From: Hymenochaete sp. R1 | Lineage: Eukaryota; Basidiomycota; Agaricomycetes; Hymenochaetales; Hymenochaetaceae | Direction: 5' to 3' | Length of the DNA: 59,258 nucleotides | NCBI GenBank assembly: GCA_019400425.1 | Contig: JAFREE010000147.1 | Location: 1-59,258 of the forward strand | Shown here: positions 1 to 13,300 of the stretch, piece by piece | Layout of the letters: each line of letters opens with the position of its first letter | Numbering within the stretch: position 1 is the stretch's first letter | Notes under the pieces: generated by a model | Databases searched by the model: none | What the model saw: only the letters and a program-made list of their open reading frames with translations | What the model was told of the DNA's origin: nothing | Translations under genes and position numbers: made by a program

Positions 1-279
1 GAGAGGAAAAAGGAAAACTTGAAATTGAAGAAGACGGCTCGAAAATATATCACCTCTGATGGTTCCTTCGATATCAACGCCTATCCGGAGGCTGCACATC
101 CATTTTTCCCTTCGTATGTTCAAAAGCAACAGAGGATGAAAACACTTGTCATAATTCTGAAGGACCGTGGCGTCCTTCCTCTCTGGATTGGAGTTCCATT
201 TACACATATCCATGTCGAGAAAGCGGATGCCGGCAAGGAGGATAAAGAACCCAGCAGGAAGAAACAGCGTCGAGCCTGA
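1..279 (+). CDS. 3' end of an unrecognised gene (partial)
   Basis: The frame is open from the first base of the window to a TGA at 277-279, so this is the last exon, or part of it, of a gene that begins outside. About 92 residues are visible. They start with a Lys/Arg-rich stretch, continue with a compact segment containing SFDINAYPEAAHPFFPSYVQ and LWIGVPFTHIHVEKADAG, and end in a basic tail, PSRKKQRRA, that looks like a nuclear localisation signal. I do not recognise the family. The basic C-terminal tail recalls the tails of the four paralogues further right, but the rest does not align with them, so I do not assign it to that family. Confidence 0.5.
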   Translation, partial: ERKKENLKLKKTARKYITSDGSFDINAYPEAAHPFFPSYVQKQQRMKTLVIILKDRGVLPLWIGVPFTHIHVEKADAGKEDKEPSRKKQRRA

Positions 280-1227
280 TGTTCGAGTCCTCAACACAAT
301 CGATGAAGCATGAGAAGCGCGGCTTACCTCGGACTACACTATGCGAAACCCCTCTTCCTCCCACATCCGAGTCTCTCATTTGCTCTTCGACGGCATTTCC
401 AATTCGTTTTCCACAAGCAGGTTCAGATTCGGATTTACCTATCCAATATTAGGTCAATCACGTCCTATTCAAAGGAGCCAACAACGGAGAAGGTCGAGCG
501 TCGTAGTAGATCATGATGATCTTGCTCGGTACCGTGATGCGTATTTGTGGCTCTCCATTACCTCGAAGCTGTGATGCAATCTGGCATTGGTTCCTCCCTC
601 CCCACGTTTTTCCATTTATTCTTCTTACGTTCCCAGTTTTTTACTTCATATTCTCCATTGACCCGAAATCCTTTTTTTTTCAATTACGTCCTTCTTTCAA
701 TTCCCATTGAAATCTTGTTGTTTGATTGTATAACGACACTTTGTTCTTGCATACGATTGACAGTACACCCGGCTCGTTCGGAGTTTCGTCTCTTTTTTAA
801 ATCCAAATCGAATGTTTGCCATAACTTTTTGTAAGCAGTTAGTTCGTATTGATCACCGAGGTCCCAACTCAGGTTCGATTCTTATCTGTCTCGTTTAAGC
901 ACCTTCGGGGCGTGAAGCCATGCAGGCTGAAGATATTAACGTACGGAGTTTGTTGTAGAAAGCAGAGCAACAAGAGGATGGCCACGAAAACGACTCGGAG
1001 ACGTTCTTTCGATTTCAAATAACACTCAAACACAAATTGTTTGTGAACTCACTGGTAGTCCCGGAAACGAACGGCTCTGTAAAGACAAAGCTTCTCGAGA
1101 ACAAGTAATCAAATACAAACGAGAAGCGTAGGATGAATGAATAAACCACAGAAGCGACCAGAGGATTGAGACCCAGTTCCAATCATGCTAGATCTTGATG
1201 TGTATTGTGCGCACGTACGATCGATGC
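280..1227. other. gene-poor spacer between convergent genes
   Basis: This is the 3' side of the partial gene on the left and of the pseudo-esterase gene on the minus strand. Short open frames here overlap in several phases, lack domain character and are broken by T-rich tracts (for example around 668-682). I see no coding gene or RNA gene. Confidence 0.5.
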
Positions 1228-3385
1228 CTAATTTACATTATCAAGAATATCGTTCACACCCTTGATACCACGAGCGCGGTCGCCCTTGAAAACAAGCTAC
1301 AAAAAGACACATCAGAGTCAGTGATGTCAGTTGCTGTTGGAATTCTGGAGGACTCACATCATAGCCTACCCCGGTAAGCCTGTTAGTCTCTTTCTCGACA
1401 TATCTCGCGGGATCTTCCTCCATGGGTGTACTTATCAGATTATAAGCATCTACAAAGTGAACGCCTTCCTCCGACGCAAACTCCCCTGCTAGCGTGTCCG
1501 AGACGGCGGACGCATAGTTCTTCACATTCTGAGCGGCCTCGGCATTTAAATCGCCCGGGCGCCAAAACATAGGTGGAGGCGTGATCAGAATAATCTTGGT
1601 TCGCATCCATTCCGGAAGTGTCTTCAGGAGGGTGACATTACTCTTTAGGAGGGAAATATAGGTCGAGATAGGGGTACTTTGATCTGTATTCATTGACGCA
1701 TCGTCCCAACCAACCCAAATGATAACTGCACGGATCCTTTGAGGTTTTCGTACCTCCAAATGCAAGTGAAGAATCTGAAAATAATGCGGAGTTAGTTCCT
1801 CGGTATGGAAGAAAGAGTAAGAACATACGGTTTGGACGACGCGACTCAAGCACTTGACATTGTATCCTACTCTCCCGCAGGAGATGATGTCGCTCCTTTC
1901 GTGGTGTTGTGCTAAGCGTATACACCAGTTCTATCACTTCCCTTTTAATGCAGAGATAAATCATTCACCTGCGAGGCGTTGATTCAATCCACCAGAATGG
2001 TTTCCCCACTCCACATTTTGGTCACCGAATAAAAAGATAGCGTCCCTATTTAACCACTTCGCATCTTCGCTCAACGTGGATGCGGGGTCGGAAGTGCACG
2101 TATGCAAGTCTTTAAAACTCCGACGAATCTGCCTCTCCACGTCACTAGAGTATTCTTTATGGAAGGCGACGAGTTTCGCCGCGCTGCGAGCAAATTACTG
2201 AGTCGAGGATGGCAAACTGGCTTTTTATGGCGCGTACCTTGGGATAGGGTATTCCATATTAGTCTTTGACCGATTTTCCGCCAGCTTGAAAACGGGGAGC
2301 TTTTCCATTTGCTTCAGGAGGCCCTTGAATATGGCCTGCAGGACTCGTTGTTGGTCTCCACAGGCATGGAATGGTCAGAAAATGCGCTTACTTTTGATGC
2401 TGCATCATTGTATACATAATCCCGGATGGTTGGGTCATGGATCCCTTTCTCTTGCAACAATTTCTGGGTATTGACGAGATATAAAGGGAGTGAGGAAAAT
2501 TTGTTTTTCCAAATGTACGTCAAATCTTTGGCAGGATCGATTTTACGCCGATTGCCGGGGAAAGGCGAAGGAAAGGCTGGCAGGATCGGGATATTGATGA
2601 CATTCGCTGTCAACGGATGTTCCGCGAGAATATCTGTGAATATTTCGTATGATTCTTTGAGCTGGCTGTGGGATGGACTCTCGTCGTTAACGACTTCGAA
2701 AGAGTCGTGGGGGAGATGAGTAATGATGAGGTCGACACATCTGCCGTCCAATTGGGTGTACAGCAAATCAAAGTACTGCAATACAGTTGTTAAAATGCTG
2801 CTGCTAATACCGCGCATAGTATACCAATGGATATGACACACCTCTTTTAAGCCTTTAACCATGTCTTGCAATGGTACATCGCGCCTCCTGGCGATAATTT
2901 GAACGCGGCTACCAAAAAACTCTAATGTCGAACGTAACATGAGTCTCCACTCGCCTTTCAACAGGAAAGAATGAAGGAGCTCAGGAAATTGCATATTCAC
3001 CTTGTAGTCGCTGACCGATCGCACCGTGCTCGAAACTGAGCGCCCAGCGGTCACCACCTAGGATGAGAATTAATTTGTGCTCCTGGGCCATAATATCTTT
3101 TGGCGACTCCGAGTCGTTGCGACGATTGCTCATCATTCCCTTCAACGTCTCTGTTTTTGACTTTCTGCCCTCGGGTTCGAAGTTTCCTACGAGCCCATCC
3201 CTTCTCTTCGGACCAGAGCCAGAGCCCGACCCCGACCCTGAAACAGGCTGGCCATGTGAGTCTGCTTTATTCTTGCCTTTGTCTTTCTTGCCAACTGGGC
3301 CGTTAGAGAGCATTTTCTTGAGAAGGCCTCTCTTCCGTCCTGAGTTGTCGTTGCCTCCACTAGTATCTTGACGATGAGAAGACAT
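1228..3385 (-). CDS. tandem SGNH/GDSL-esterase-like protein with degenerate active sites
   Basis: The eight-exon model is 3001-3385, 2842-2954, 2392-2775, 2238-2335, 1969-2183, 1829-1911, 1358-1774 and 1228-1296; it keeps frame and gives 587 residues. A basic, Ser/Gly-rich N-terminus (about residues 1-105) is followed by two SGNH-hydrolase-like halves. Half 1 opens with LILILGGDRWALSFEHGAIG and half 2 with AIFLFGDQNVEWGNHSGGLN. Both correspond to the block I region of IAH1-type esterases, normally FGDS. In half 2 the order GRVGYN, VIIWVGWDDA, IILITPPPMFW follows the IAH1 layout. The nucleophile Ser is Arg in half 1 and Gln in half 2, the block III Asn is replaced, and no block V DxxH is visible (half 2 has EKETNRL). 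The protein is probably non-catalytic. The start was chosen at ATG 3385 because a TATATA lies 63 bases upstream. Confidence 0.75.
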
Positions 3386-3883
3386 ATTTGATGAGCTCAC
3401 TGGCGAATGTGGCGATTGAGAGTGAGATGGACTTGCAGAGAAAAGACTATATAAGCGCCCAAAAGAACCCAGCAGCAAATCAACTGTAGACTACTCCAGA
3501 TTGGGAAGGGTCATTTCATGGGGGGTGGCGAGTGGCGAGTGGCAATAGGCAAGTCCGAGTCAACAACGATCGAGACGCAAAAGTATGCGCAAATCCATTC
3601 AGTATCTGGCCGGTGCAAATCTGTTAGATAAAGTCCCAAGGCAATACCTAGATGCCAAACAATTGATCTCCGACTTACCTTATAGCCCCATCAGCGGGAC
3701 TTTGGAAATACGATGAACGTGTATGATGAGTTCAAAAGACTTCATAAACCAGTTCAAGAAAAGTGAGAAGGGTTTATTTTTAGGATACATAAGATTATGT
3801 GTCTATAAAAGCAGCGTGCCGTCATGCAGATCTTGAATGTGAAAGGATGAAAAGTAAGAAAGTTAATAAAAAAAAAAGTCAAA
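3386..3883. other. spacer between two minus-strand genes
   Basis: It holds the promoter side of the pseudo-esterase gene and the 3' flank of the MFS gene. A short tandem GTGGCGA repeat lies around 3524-3543. No gene seen. Confidence 0.5.
3448..3453 (-). promoter_or_regulatory. TATA box of the pseudo-esterase gene
   Basis: TATATA sits 63 bases upstream of the chosen ATG at 3385. A longer open frame runs through it from 3478, but starting there would place the TATA box inside the coding region. Confidence 0.45.
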
Positions 3884-6219
3884 TCACGAAGACGGTTGGC
3901 CAGTCCCCGTCTTTCCCTCTTTTTCGTTGTCAGGCGCAGGCGCAGGCGCAGTCGAAGGCCGTGACTTCTCAATACTTGGCTTCGCTGAAGCTGAAGCCGA
4001 CGCCGGGGCCGATACATCATTCCCCGGCCCACCCGCGCCTTTCGCACCCCTCGCAACAGTCCTTTTCAGCGAATACTCCCGCATGAACAGCACCACGACG
4101 AGCCCCACGAACGATAACGGAACACATACGATATAGATCGTCGCCAGACTCCGGGTATACGCGTGAAGGACTTGGTCTCTCACACTCGCCGGTTCAATTT
4201 GCGTGAGACCTGTCAAACTTAAGGATACGCCGCTCGAAGCAGAACCTGAAGCTGAGTACCCCGAAATCTTCGGAAGCCGATTAGCGAGTTCCGAAGAAAA
4301 GATCGTTCCGCCGACTGAAATCCCAACAGTCCCACCAAGCTGCCTTATAAGCCCAAACGTCGCCGTGCTCGTCGCCATATCCTTCAACGGCATCGCCGCC
4401 TGCAAACCAATGAGCGGTGGCTGGAAGAGACATCCAATCCCCAAACCCGCAATGAGGATCCAGATCTCCTGCTTCGCGGCGGACGTGTTTTGGTCGAGCA
4501 TGATCATGAGGCCGTATCCCAGTGTCATGACAGCCCAGCCACCCCACATGATGGGACGGTACTTGCCTGTGCGTGCAACGATTTGGCCTGCAACGATGGA
4601 CATGACAGAGGAGCCAAGGGAAAGGGGAAGCTGCTGGACACCTGACATCGTTGCGGACGAGCCCAATACCTGGAAATAGAGTGGGACGTAGTACGCCGAG
4701 CAGAAGAACGTGAAGGCGTGGAAGAAGGTGGAAATGAGAATGGCCGCTGTTGTCCTAGTTCGGAAAAGTCTCGGAGGAATGATAGGTTCTTTGGGAGTGT
4801 ACGACTCGTTCACTGCTGAGACGATCAAAAGGACGACGCCAATGACGAGAGGTGCAAGCGTGACGGCAGCATGCCACCCATCTCTCGCCGTCTCGGCACC
4901 CTGGAACCCAATAAGGAGAAGGACGACCCCACCCATGACGAGAAACAGACCCGAAAAGTCGAATACGGCCACTGTTTCTCTCACGGTCTTCCTCTTCGTC
5001 GGATTGAGATGAAGGAATAAGAATAGAATCGCGGCTGCAACACCACCGGTTGGTAGGTTTATCCAGAAGCACCAACGCCAAGACGCATGGTCTGTGAGCG
5101 CACCTCCAACCAACGGGCCGACGACACTCGCACTGCGAGCTACGATCAGTAAGCAGCAAGTAAAGTAATAGAAATAGACATACATTCCCCACGTTGCGCC
5201 AAGGTAGCCACCATACTTTCCACGCTCCTCAAGAGTAGCTAAAAATAGACTTTAGAATGCTGAAAACATACACGCATCAAAGGAAAGTCCGTACTGATGT
5301 CCGAGATAGTAATCAGAGCCATTTGAATGATCCCGCCGCCACCGATCCCCTGCACCCCTCGACCTACATGCCATCGTCAGTGAGGTCTTCGCATTCTCAG
5401 TTCAAAGCAAGTCGCTTACAAAGAGCCAGCCATATGAATGATTGTGCGGCGCCACAGAGCGCCGAGCCAAAAAGGAAGATAATGATCGAGGTGAAAAAGA
5501 TTGGTTTCCGCCCAATGATATCAGAGAGCTTGCCATAGAGCGGGCTCAGACCTGAGAATCCCTCTTAGATACTTCGAGTTATACTTAAACAAGAGGAAAC
5601 CTTACATGCAGACACTGCAGACGTTAGAAAGTCAGCTACCATGAGAATAACGACGCAAATAAAATTCTGAGCCACTCACTTAAAAGGTATGCTGAACCGA
5701 CCCAACTGTACCCGGATTCACCTCCGATATCCCTTACGATGGTCGGTAACGCTACCGCAGCAATCGTTTGGTCCAAAGCAGCAAGAAAGACTGGTAGACG
5801 GTACGGTCCGTAAATGATCCAATTCAAACAATGAATAAACTAACCTGTCAACATAAGTCTAACGAGACCATTAGCATAAATCCCACCAGGCATTGTGAGG
5901 GAAAGAAACCGGAAACTTACCCAGGGAACACAAGCTTCATGTTACTGCAACGCAAACATCCCATCTATCTCAGCGAGCCATTCACTAGCTTGCAAACACG
6001 ATGTATCACTCACTTGTGCGGAATCTCATGAATCTCTCCAGCCTTCCACGACGCCCCATGCTCCTGCTTCTTTGCCTTCTCGACGTCAACAGCTTCTACC
6101 TTCTCAGGCCGCGGCTCTTCCGCCAAAGTCATTTGCTCCGCCTCGACCTGTTTACGCGAAGGCTCAGGCCCAGGTTCCCTCACGCTCGAGTCATTCGTCG
6201 TCGCCTCTGTCACTGTCAT
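3884..6219 (-). CDS. MFS transporter, 14-TMS drug:H+ antiporter (DHA2) type
   Basis: The nine-exon model is 6014-6219, 5921-5944, 5845-5858, 5680-5790, 5606-5614, 5420-5551, 5295-5363, 5184-5238 and 3884-5132; it keeps frame and gives 622 residues. A charged cytosolic N-terminus of about 70 residues precedes TM1, which carries [14 protein letters not shown], the usual DHA2 signature. The loop 2-3 motif is [11 protein letters not shown], followed by the TM4 region [21 protein letters not shown] and the TM5 antiporter motif [26 protein letters not shown]. The C-terminal tail is Ala/Pro/Ser-rich. The protein should export or exchange small molecules across the plasma or vacuolar membrane using the proton gradient; the substrate cannot be read from sequence. 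Two exons are only 14 and 9 bases long. Confidence 0.88.
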
Positions 6220-7351
6220 GAAACCGTCGTTGCCGTCGTTCCCGTTCGCGTGAGGATGTCGTGAAACAAGAAAGGAAAAGGGGTAATCGAGGGACGTGGA
6301 AAATGGTCAGAAAAGGAGGAAATGGAAAGGCAGAAGACTTTATATGAGCTCATGGATGCGAGATGCCGATGGGAGTCGCCCGTAGGCGTAAGAGGTCCGA
6401 AGCATCGCGAATTCAGCGACCTGCCCTGCCGATTCAACTCTGCGCCAAAATATATCTTGCCCGACTGTGTCGCGCCGAACACGTGACTCAGCCGGAGCAA
6501 CGGAACAAACTGTCGAAGTCGACTCGTGGTGGGTCTTCTCTTCGCCGGGGGTTGACTTGCTCTCTTGCTCTGATGAAGTCGGCGAAGGATCCATCATCAA
6601 ATGACCCCGCTCGGTCCTTCCTTTTCTGATCCTTTTTTCTTCTTCACAATCCTCTCTGGCGAGCCGCGAGTCGATGAGATGCTCCAGTCCCAATGACCGA
6701 AAAACATCAAAGACTCGCTCGGAAATAGTACTAATCTGAGACCTAGACTGCAGCTTACTCATGCTCCTTTCGCATCTCCTGCGTCCCTGTGGCACCATAA
6801 CATCGTGGCTTATCTAAGTCTAATCTTACTAAGAATTACCATATTGATGACTACACTGGTTACCACTCCGATCAGTGTTCGCAACTTTTTTCCTTAGAAA
6901 AAATCAAGCCAATATACGTGTATTGGCTGCCACACACAGGCGAGGAGATCAGAAATACTTGGTCAATATACACGCGATAAAATAAACAGTCATGAGCGTG
7001 AAGATATCATTGTCCGCCGTACACACATTTTTTTCCCCAAGACACTACACAAAACCCAAAGAGTCCAAGCACAAACACGAAAAAAGGAGGAAATCAAAGG
7101 GACAAGATTAAGAAGAGGAAGAACATTCACTAATAACACAAAAGAGAACGAACGAAATGAAGTGGAATAAGAACAAAACAGGTATCGTAAGGAATCTCGA
7201 ATGAAATCGTGCAATAAAAATACATCTTGGGCGCTGCGCGTCCAAAGTGGTAAACGTAGAATGCGAAAACAAAAGGGCAAGCAAGCACGAAGGAAAGAGA
7301 AGGAGGCATTGGAGACATTACGCAAGTCGCCATCCATCATGTCCAAACACA
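6220..7351. other. spacer between the MFS gene and the DUF3712 gene
   Basis: Both flanking genes are on the minus strand, so this is the MFS promoter plus the 3' flank of the giant gene. A 152-codon minus-strand frame at 6340-6798 overlaps the presumed promoter and shows no domain character. No gene called. Confidence 0.5.
6337..6343 (-). promoter_or_regulatory. TATA-like box of the MFS gene
   Basis: Read on the minus strand, ATATAAA lies about 120 bases upstream of the MFS start at 6219. Position and sequence fit, but nothing else confirms it. Confidence 0.3.
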
Positions 7352-10300
7352 TTACGAGGAAGTCGCTGAAGGTATGATATTCGTCAAGTCCGACACCACC
7401 GAGCTCACTCCACCACCGCCCTCGCCACCCGACCCTCCTCCTGTCGCGGCTGCTGTTGTCGATCCAGGATTGAGCAAGCTCGAGAGACTCCCGGTCACAT
7501 CGCTCACGACCGACTCCGCTCCCGAGACAACCTCAGATACCTCACTCGACACTGCAGACACAGCACCCGACACAACAGACGTCGCATTAGACAAAACGGA
7601 CGAAATCAGCGTTTCTCCCGCCAACGATGCGCTCATACTGCTCGCCGCCGACTCCATCTCCGACAATGACAGGGACAGCCCATACGTTGTAGGTACGTGG
7701 TCTTGTTGAATCTTCATCCACGGGATCTCGTAACCACCCACGCTAATTTGCACAGTCTGCGCAGCGGCGATGTCCAAGTAGCCGAGAGGGATGATCGCCA
7801 GAGACGCGAGTGCTCCCTTCGTAAGCAGAACGTTGCCAAACTTGCCACTGTTTGCTGTCCCTTTAGCTGGTACAACAAAACTGTCGAATGGCTGGTCAAA
7901 GCGTGCGAAGACTTCGCCATTCACGCTCGCATCCGACTGTACAAACTTGATGTCAAGGTCAGCATCAAGCGGATTTGCGATGTCAAAATCGACGGAGACA
8001 AGATTACTACAGAATAACCGTCAATATCGTATCATCTCAAGAAAGAAATATCGCATACTCAACAAGGGTATCGAGAGTGATATACACGTTAATGTGTGTA
8101 AGAAGGTTCGGGAAGTTGATGCCCGTCAGGCTCGTTGTGATCTTCACGCCTTCGAGCGCCTGATCCAGCGAGTCATAAGGCGAGCTCTGGTCGTCACCTT
8201 GAATCGTCAAGTCTATGGTATCACCAGTGGTGACGAATTCCGTTATGAAGGCTTGCGCGGTGGTATCATTAGCATCGTTCGGCATATACTCAAACACAGT
8301 GTCGACGGTGTTGTCCCCCGGAACAAGGTTGAAAGGCTGGGGTGGCACTTGAGAAACATGGTATATCGATGTTTTACTTCACTCACATCAATGGCTGCTC
8401 TACCAAGCTGCGTGCCCTTGTAAAAGACCGGCAACGCAATATTATTCGTACTCAACGAGATATTCGAAGGGTTGTTCAGCTTCGTCGTCAGAGGAGACTT
8501 GATGAACTGATTCCCGCCGTCACCTCCACTACCCGTGATACTGACATTACTAAGTTGCGCCGAGCCTCCGAATGAGTTGATGCCTTTAAGGTTGGATTGC
8601 ACGTCAAAAGGAATACCGGAGATGGGAACGTTGCCAATAGATGTCTTCGCAACGACGTTCGCAGTACCCTTCAGACCAAAGTCGACTGACGAAGTGTCCG
8701 TGACAGCAGCAAAGAATGATTCGAAGGCGCCATTATTCACAGATGCCAACGGCTGATTCGTGAAGGATAGAGCCAAATCTGCAACATTCCCTGTCGATAC
8801 ACCTCCATTGGCATCTGCGACGGGTAAGTTGAGCTACAGGTCTGTAGTGTCAGAGTGTGGGAGCAGCGAAAAGTTAACTAAACCCTCACCGTGGCAACAT
8901 CAGAACCACCAAAGTCTATCGTAATGTTTTCGCCTGACTGGATAACTTGCAACGAGAAACCAAACGGATTTTTGTACGTCGCCAACGTATTCTGTGAACT
9001 ACTGAGAGGAGAGAAGGCCTCATCCTGACTCGTCATGTTGACTTCGAGGTCATTAATGGTGATTGATTCGATGATCTACCGCATATCAATCGATCAAACA
9101 TTCATCATCTCTATCCAACGGGAAAACTTACTGTGAACTTTTGTCCTGGCAAAGTAACAGACAATTCCAACGTCTTGAAAGCCGTGCTCAACCACGCCAC
9201 ATCACCATTACCCGGATTCACGGAGTCACCTCTGACGGAAAGCGTCTGGTTCTCTCCAGCCAAGAATTGCGAGAACAGGACACCAATGGTATCAAGGTCC
9301 GAACCGGACTGAGGAACGATTCGTCCTGACAGATGCTCGGTGACCGTAGATTCTGGGGGCAATACCAAACCTGATCCAGACAAGGGTCCGACGAGAACAC
9401 CATCGAAGAATGCGTTGAAACCAACAGTGCCCAAATCGATTCCAAGCTCTGGTCGACTTGTAAGTATACAGTAGGTGTTTTAAAACAGATAGCATCAAAC
9501 TCACGGGCAGGAGAAGGAATGGAAGAGTCCGTCTCAATATGGATGCCACCTGCAGGATCGTCGCTTGGTAACTGGAAGTTCGAAATGGTGACACCAGGCA
9601 GACCGTTGAACGCCTTCAACGTGATGTTCTTGGTGAGCGAGACATTATCAAAAATCGTTCCTAATGCAGTCACTCGGAGACTATCGGTAGAGATGACCCA
9701 AGTGAAACTGGGGTTGTGCAGTAAAAACGTAGCGAACGAAGTGAACGCGTCCTGATCAGTTATTGTCAGATGCCCGCTCGTTTGGTAATCCGGAGCACCA
9801 CTGTTCGCTCCAGCGCACACTGTCCCCAACGCTGTCAGAACCCATACTTTTTCCGTTAAGATGTAAACGAAGAACGCACCAGCAGGCAACGAAATAGTAG
9901 CAATGTTCTGACCCTCCCAAGCAACGCTTGAAACGCAAAATGTCAAGATATATTCAACTATATCAGAATTCAGTTCGGTGTCAAGGAAAACGTACGTCAC
10001 TGGTTCGACAAAGGCGATCTCTGCATCCAGCGGACCCGTTCCAGTCAACGATCCAACTAGAGACAGGTCAAAGCCATCATTCGCCAAGTTCCTTTAGTTC
10101 ATCACCATTGTTAGCGCCAACACTTTTCACTCAGATATGTTTCATAAGCACTTACGTGATGTTCGCCTCGTTAAAGGTCAGAGACGCTTGATCAACCAGA
10201 GCCTGGACGATCGGTGGGGCAACAGCTCCGATGAGATACAGAGCGGTATCGTCCGTCTTCACAAATAAATATTATAGTAATCCAAGTATAAAGACGAACA

Positions 10301-13300
10301 ATAAAACTCACAATAGCAGGCACGTTTGACTGGTTAAAAGCCAAATCCGTCGCATCTATACTCACTCATTAATGAAAGCACTCGGATTTTCACGAACGGG
10401 CACTTACAGTCATCCAACGTGACGGAACTATCCACCGCAAGGTTGACTTCCATACCGGCCAGAGCATTCAAGATGGCATTATTCACGTCAAACTGTTGGC
10501 CGCTGAAAAGTAATATTAGTAGGACGCTCTTCCTTTCTACCGGGATAGATCGACCTCACCTAACGCATGTCGGAGAGTTCGGATCGACAGTTGTGTTGAT
10601 CTTAAGGGATGGTCATTGAGAGATTACTCTAATCTTCAAGTTTAACATCTCCGGATACAACTCACGTTATTTTGAGTGTCCGGGTTGTCCAGCACAATCT
10701 GGAACAGATCCGGCAAAGGCCCAAGATCCACGCCTTTCTGCTGACTCCTAATCAACAATAACTGGATGATCACCTCAGGCTGCAAATTGAAGTTGAACGG
10801 CAACGACTGTGACGTCGCATTACTATGCCCATCAACATGGAACGACAAAGACTGGTGATCAATCGACCCGAGCGAGATATCTTGGAACGTCACCGCTGCG
10901 GCCACTTCAAGTATGTTAATACTCGCTGTAAAGGGGTTGGAAAGCGAGAACGTCGACTCGGCAATACCCGTCTGGACGATGTCTATCGGGAAGGTCAACG
11001 AGGCGCTTGAGATTAGATTTTGGTGCAGAGCAGGGATGACGACGTTGCTGAGCTTGATCTCGGATAACGCGAGCTGCAAAGATTCAATTGGTGTCGTGTC
11101 CGTCGTCCCTACGATTGTCGTCGAAGAATCGACTCCTTGAAGGAAGTTCTCGAGTAATAGCTGGCCGATGGGGACGGCGGATCCCTCCGGTTGATAATGA
11201 ACGTCTTATACCGTATTAGTCAAGGGCCACTGAGGACCAAATAATAAAAATCAACATACCTGTGGAATAATTGGAACTGCCGGGAACTATGATGGCGTTG
11301 TTCTAATCACTTGTTAACATCGTATATGCTGTATATTTGTAAGCAGAGCTCACGATTATAGCTTCGCCAATAGTCGTATCCCTGACGAAGTGTAAATTCA
11401 TCAATTGCGCAATGAAAAAAGAAAGAAACTCACTGGAATTGCAACTCGAAACCCACGGTCCCAGTCCCAATCGTCAGGTTGCTAATAAGATATTTCTATC
11501 ATGTAATTTCACGAAGAGCAATACTAACAAAAAGACAAACCTCGGGTTGAACAACTCTGTCTGCACCGTAATCAACAAAAAGTCCGGATACCCATGATTC
11601 ACATCCAAATTCGCCACCGTCGCCTGTTTCGCATTCAACCCTTGCAACCCAGCAATGCTCGTATCCACATCAAACTCGATATCCGTCAACGAAAGCAGCC
11701 CAACGGCCGTCTGCGCGTCCGTGTTCGCAGCGCCGCTCAGCGTGAACGTCTCGTTCGCGTTCATCGTCGTATCCGCCAAGAACTGCTGGAACACCGCGTG
11801 TTGGTCGTCGAATACCGCAAAGGGCGTGTTGTTGAACGTGAGATGGATGATCCGGGTGTCGACGTCTGTTGAACTTGGACCCTTGGGGATGACGAGCTCC
11901 GCGAACGACGTCCCTTGGTATCCCGTCGTGATGTTCTGCTCGAGGGCAACGATGTCGATTGGGAACGCGAAAGGAATAGTAAATGCTGCGGTGGCGTCGT
12001 TGCTGCTCGTTGGCGGGTCGTAAGCGTCATCCGTAGAGAACATCAACGTCAATTCATTGAGCGAGATCGACTTGATGATATTCAGTTTGCCTTGATTCGG
12101 GAGAGTGGTTTCGATCTGGAGGCTCTTGATACCTTCGTTAAGCCACGTCACGTCGCTCGGACCTGCACTATCTCCCATGACCTTGATCGTACTATCTTGC
12201 CCGTGAATGAAGGAATTGAAGATAGTCGAGACGTCTGCTAATCCTTGCGCGTCACTCTGTGGTACAAGGCGGCCCACAAGAGGTAAGTCGATGGACGTCT
12301 GAGGCGAAAGCGTAAAGCTTCCATCAGATGCAGCTGGTCCGATATACGTCGACTGGAAGTAATTCTGGAATCCAATGCTACTGAGGGCAATACCAACTTG
12401 CGCCGGCTATACAAAATTCCATCAGCGTTTTCCGAGGCGTTCGTATCGCAGATGCACTCACGTTCGTGACAGTGGTGTTTAAAGTGAGGTGAATCCCACC
12501 GGCTGGGTCGTTCTCCGGCAAGTCAAACGAGTTAATCACAACACCATCCTTCAACCCATTCATACCCAACAAAGTCACTTTCTTCGTCGTCAAGCTGATC
12601 CCAGGAACATCAATACCTAACAGACACCCCGTCAACCCACCCACTTCCTCGTTTCGTTCAACTGAACAGACCCAAGCTTACCAAGCGCAGACACCGTCAA
12701 GTTATCCCCCGCAATCTCCCACTCAAAGCTCTCTTCCGTCAACAGCACTTTCGTAAAATCTGTCAAATGATCCACGTCCGAGACTGAGAAATCCGCCTCG
12801 ATATCGAGTTGGGCGCCCTCGTCTGCAGCGAGGTTGACGTCTGGCATCTTAATCGAGCCTAAAGGCTTGCCGGACCACGAGATCGTCAGGCCTGCTCCGA
12901 AATTGATCTTTGCGTCGACTTAGTAATGTATTAGCACATAACGTATGCGAATCTTTTTCGGGAGCAGGAAGAAAAACGACTCACAAGGTCCCGCATTAGT
13001 GATATTCCCCGTGAGCTTCGTACCTGCGTCAATGCCACTCTATAAGCAACCCCCCTCAGCCCCATCAACGACCAATCAAAACACCTACTGAACGAAGACT
13101 CCTGCGGATTCGAAATAATCACACTCGAGATCCCAAGATCAGACTGCGTGACAAGCTTCTGCACGATCGGCTGAGCCAAGATCGGAAGAAGCAGATTCAA
13201 ACTCTCGTCCGTCGTAACTGGTACATCCGTCTGGTTGTACTCCAACTTCGTGTTATACTCCCCTACGTTTCCAATTTGAGTTTTTTTTTTTAAAAAAAAT

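Noticed and set aside
1..279. Fifth member of the intronless family at the window edge
   Set aside because: Only the basic C-terminal tail is similar. The LDFE..H block that precedes the tail in all four copies is absent.
860..890. GGTTCGATTC resembling a tRNA T-loop
   Set aside because: The bases on both sides do not form a five-pair T-stem, and no matching acceptor stem or D-arm lies at the right distance.
6340..6798. 152-codon minus-strand frame upstream of the MFS gene
   Set aside because: It overlaps the presumed promoter and TATA box, has no recognisable domain, and its composition is ordinary for noncoding sequence here.
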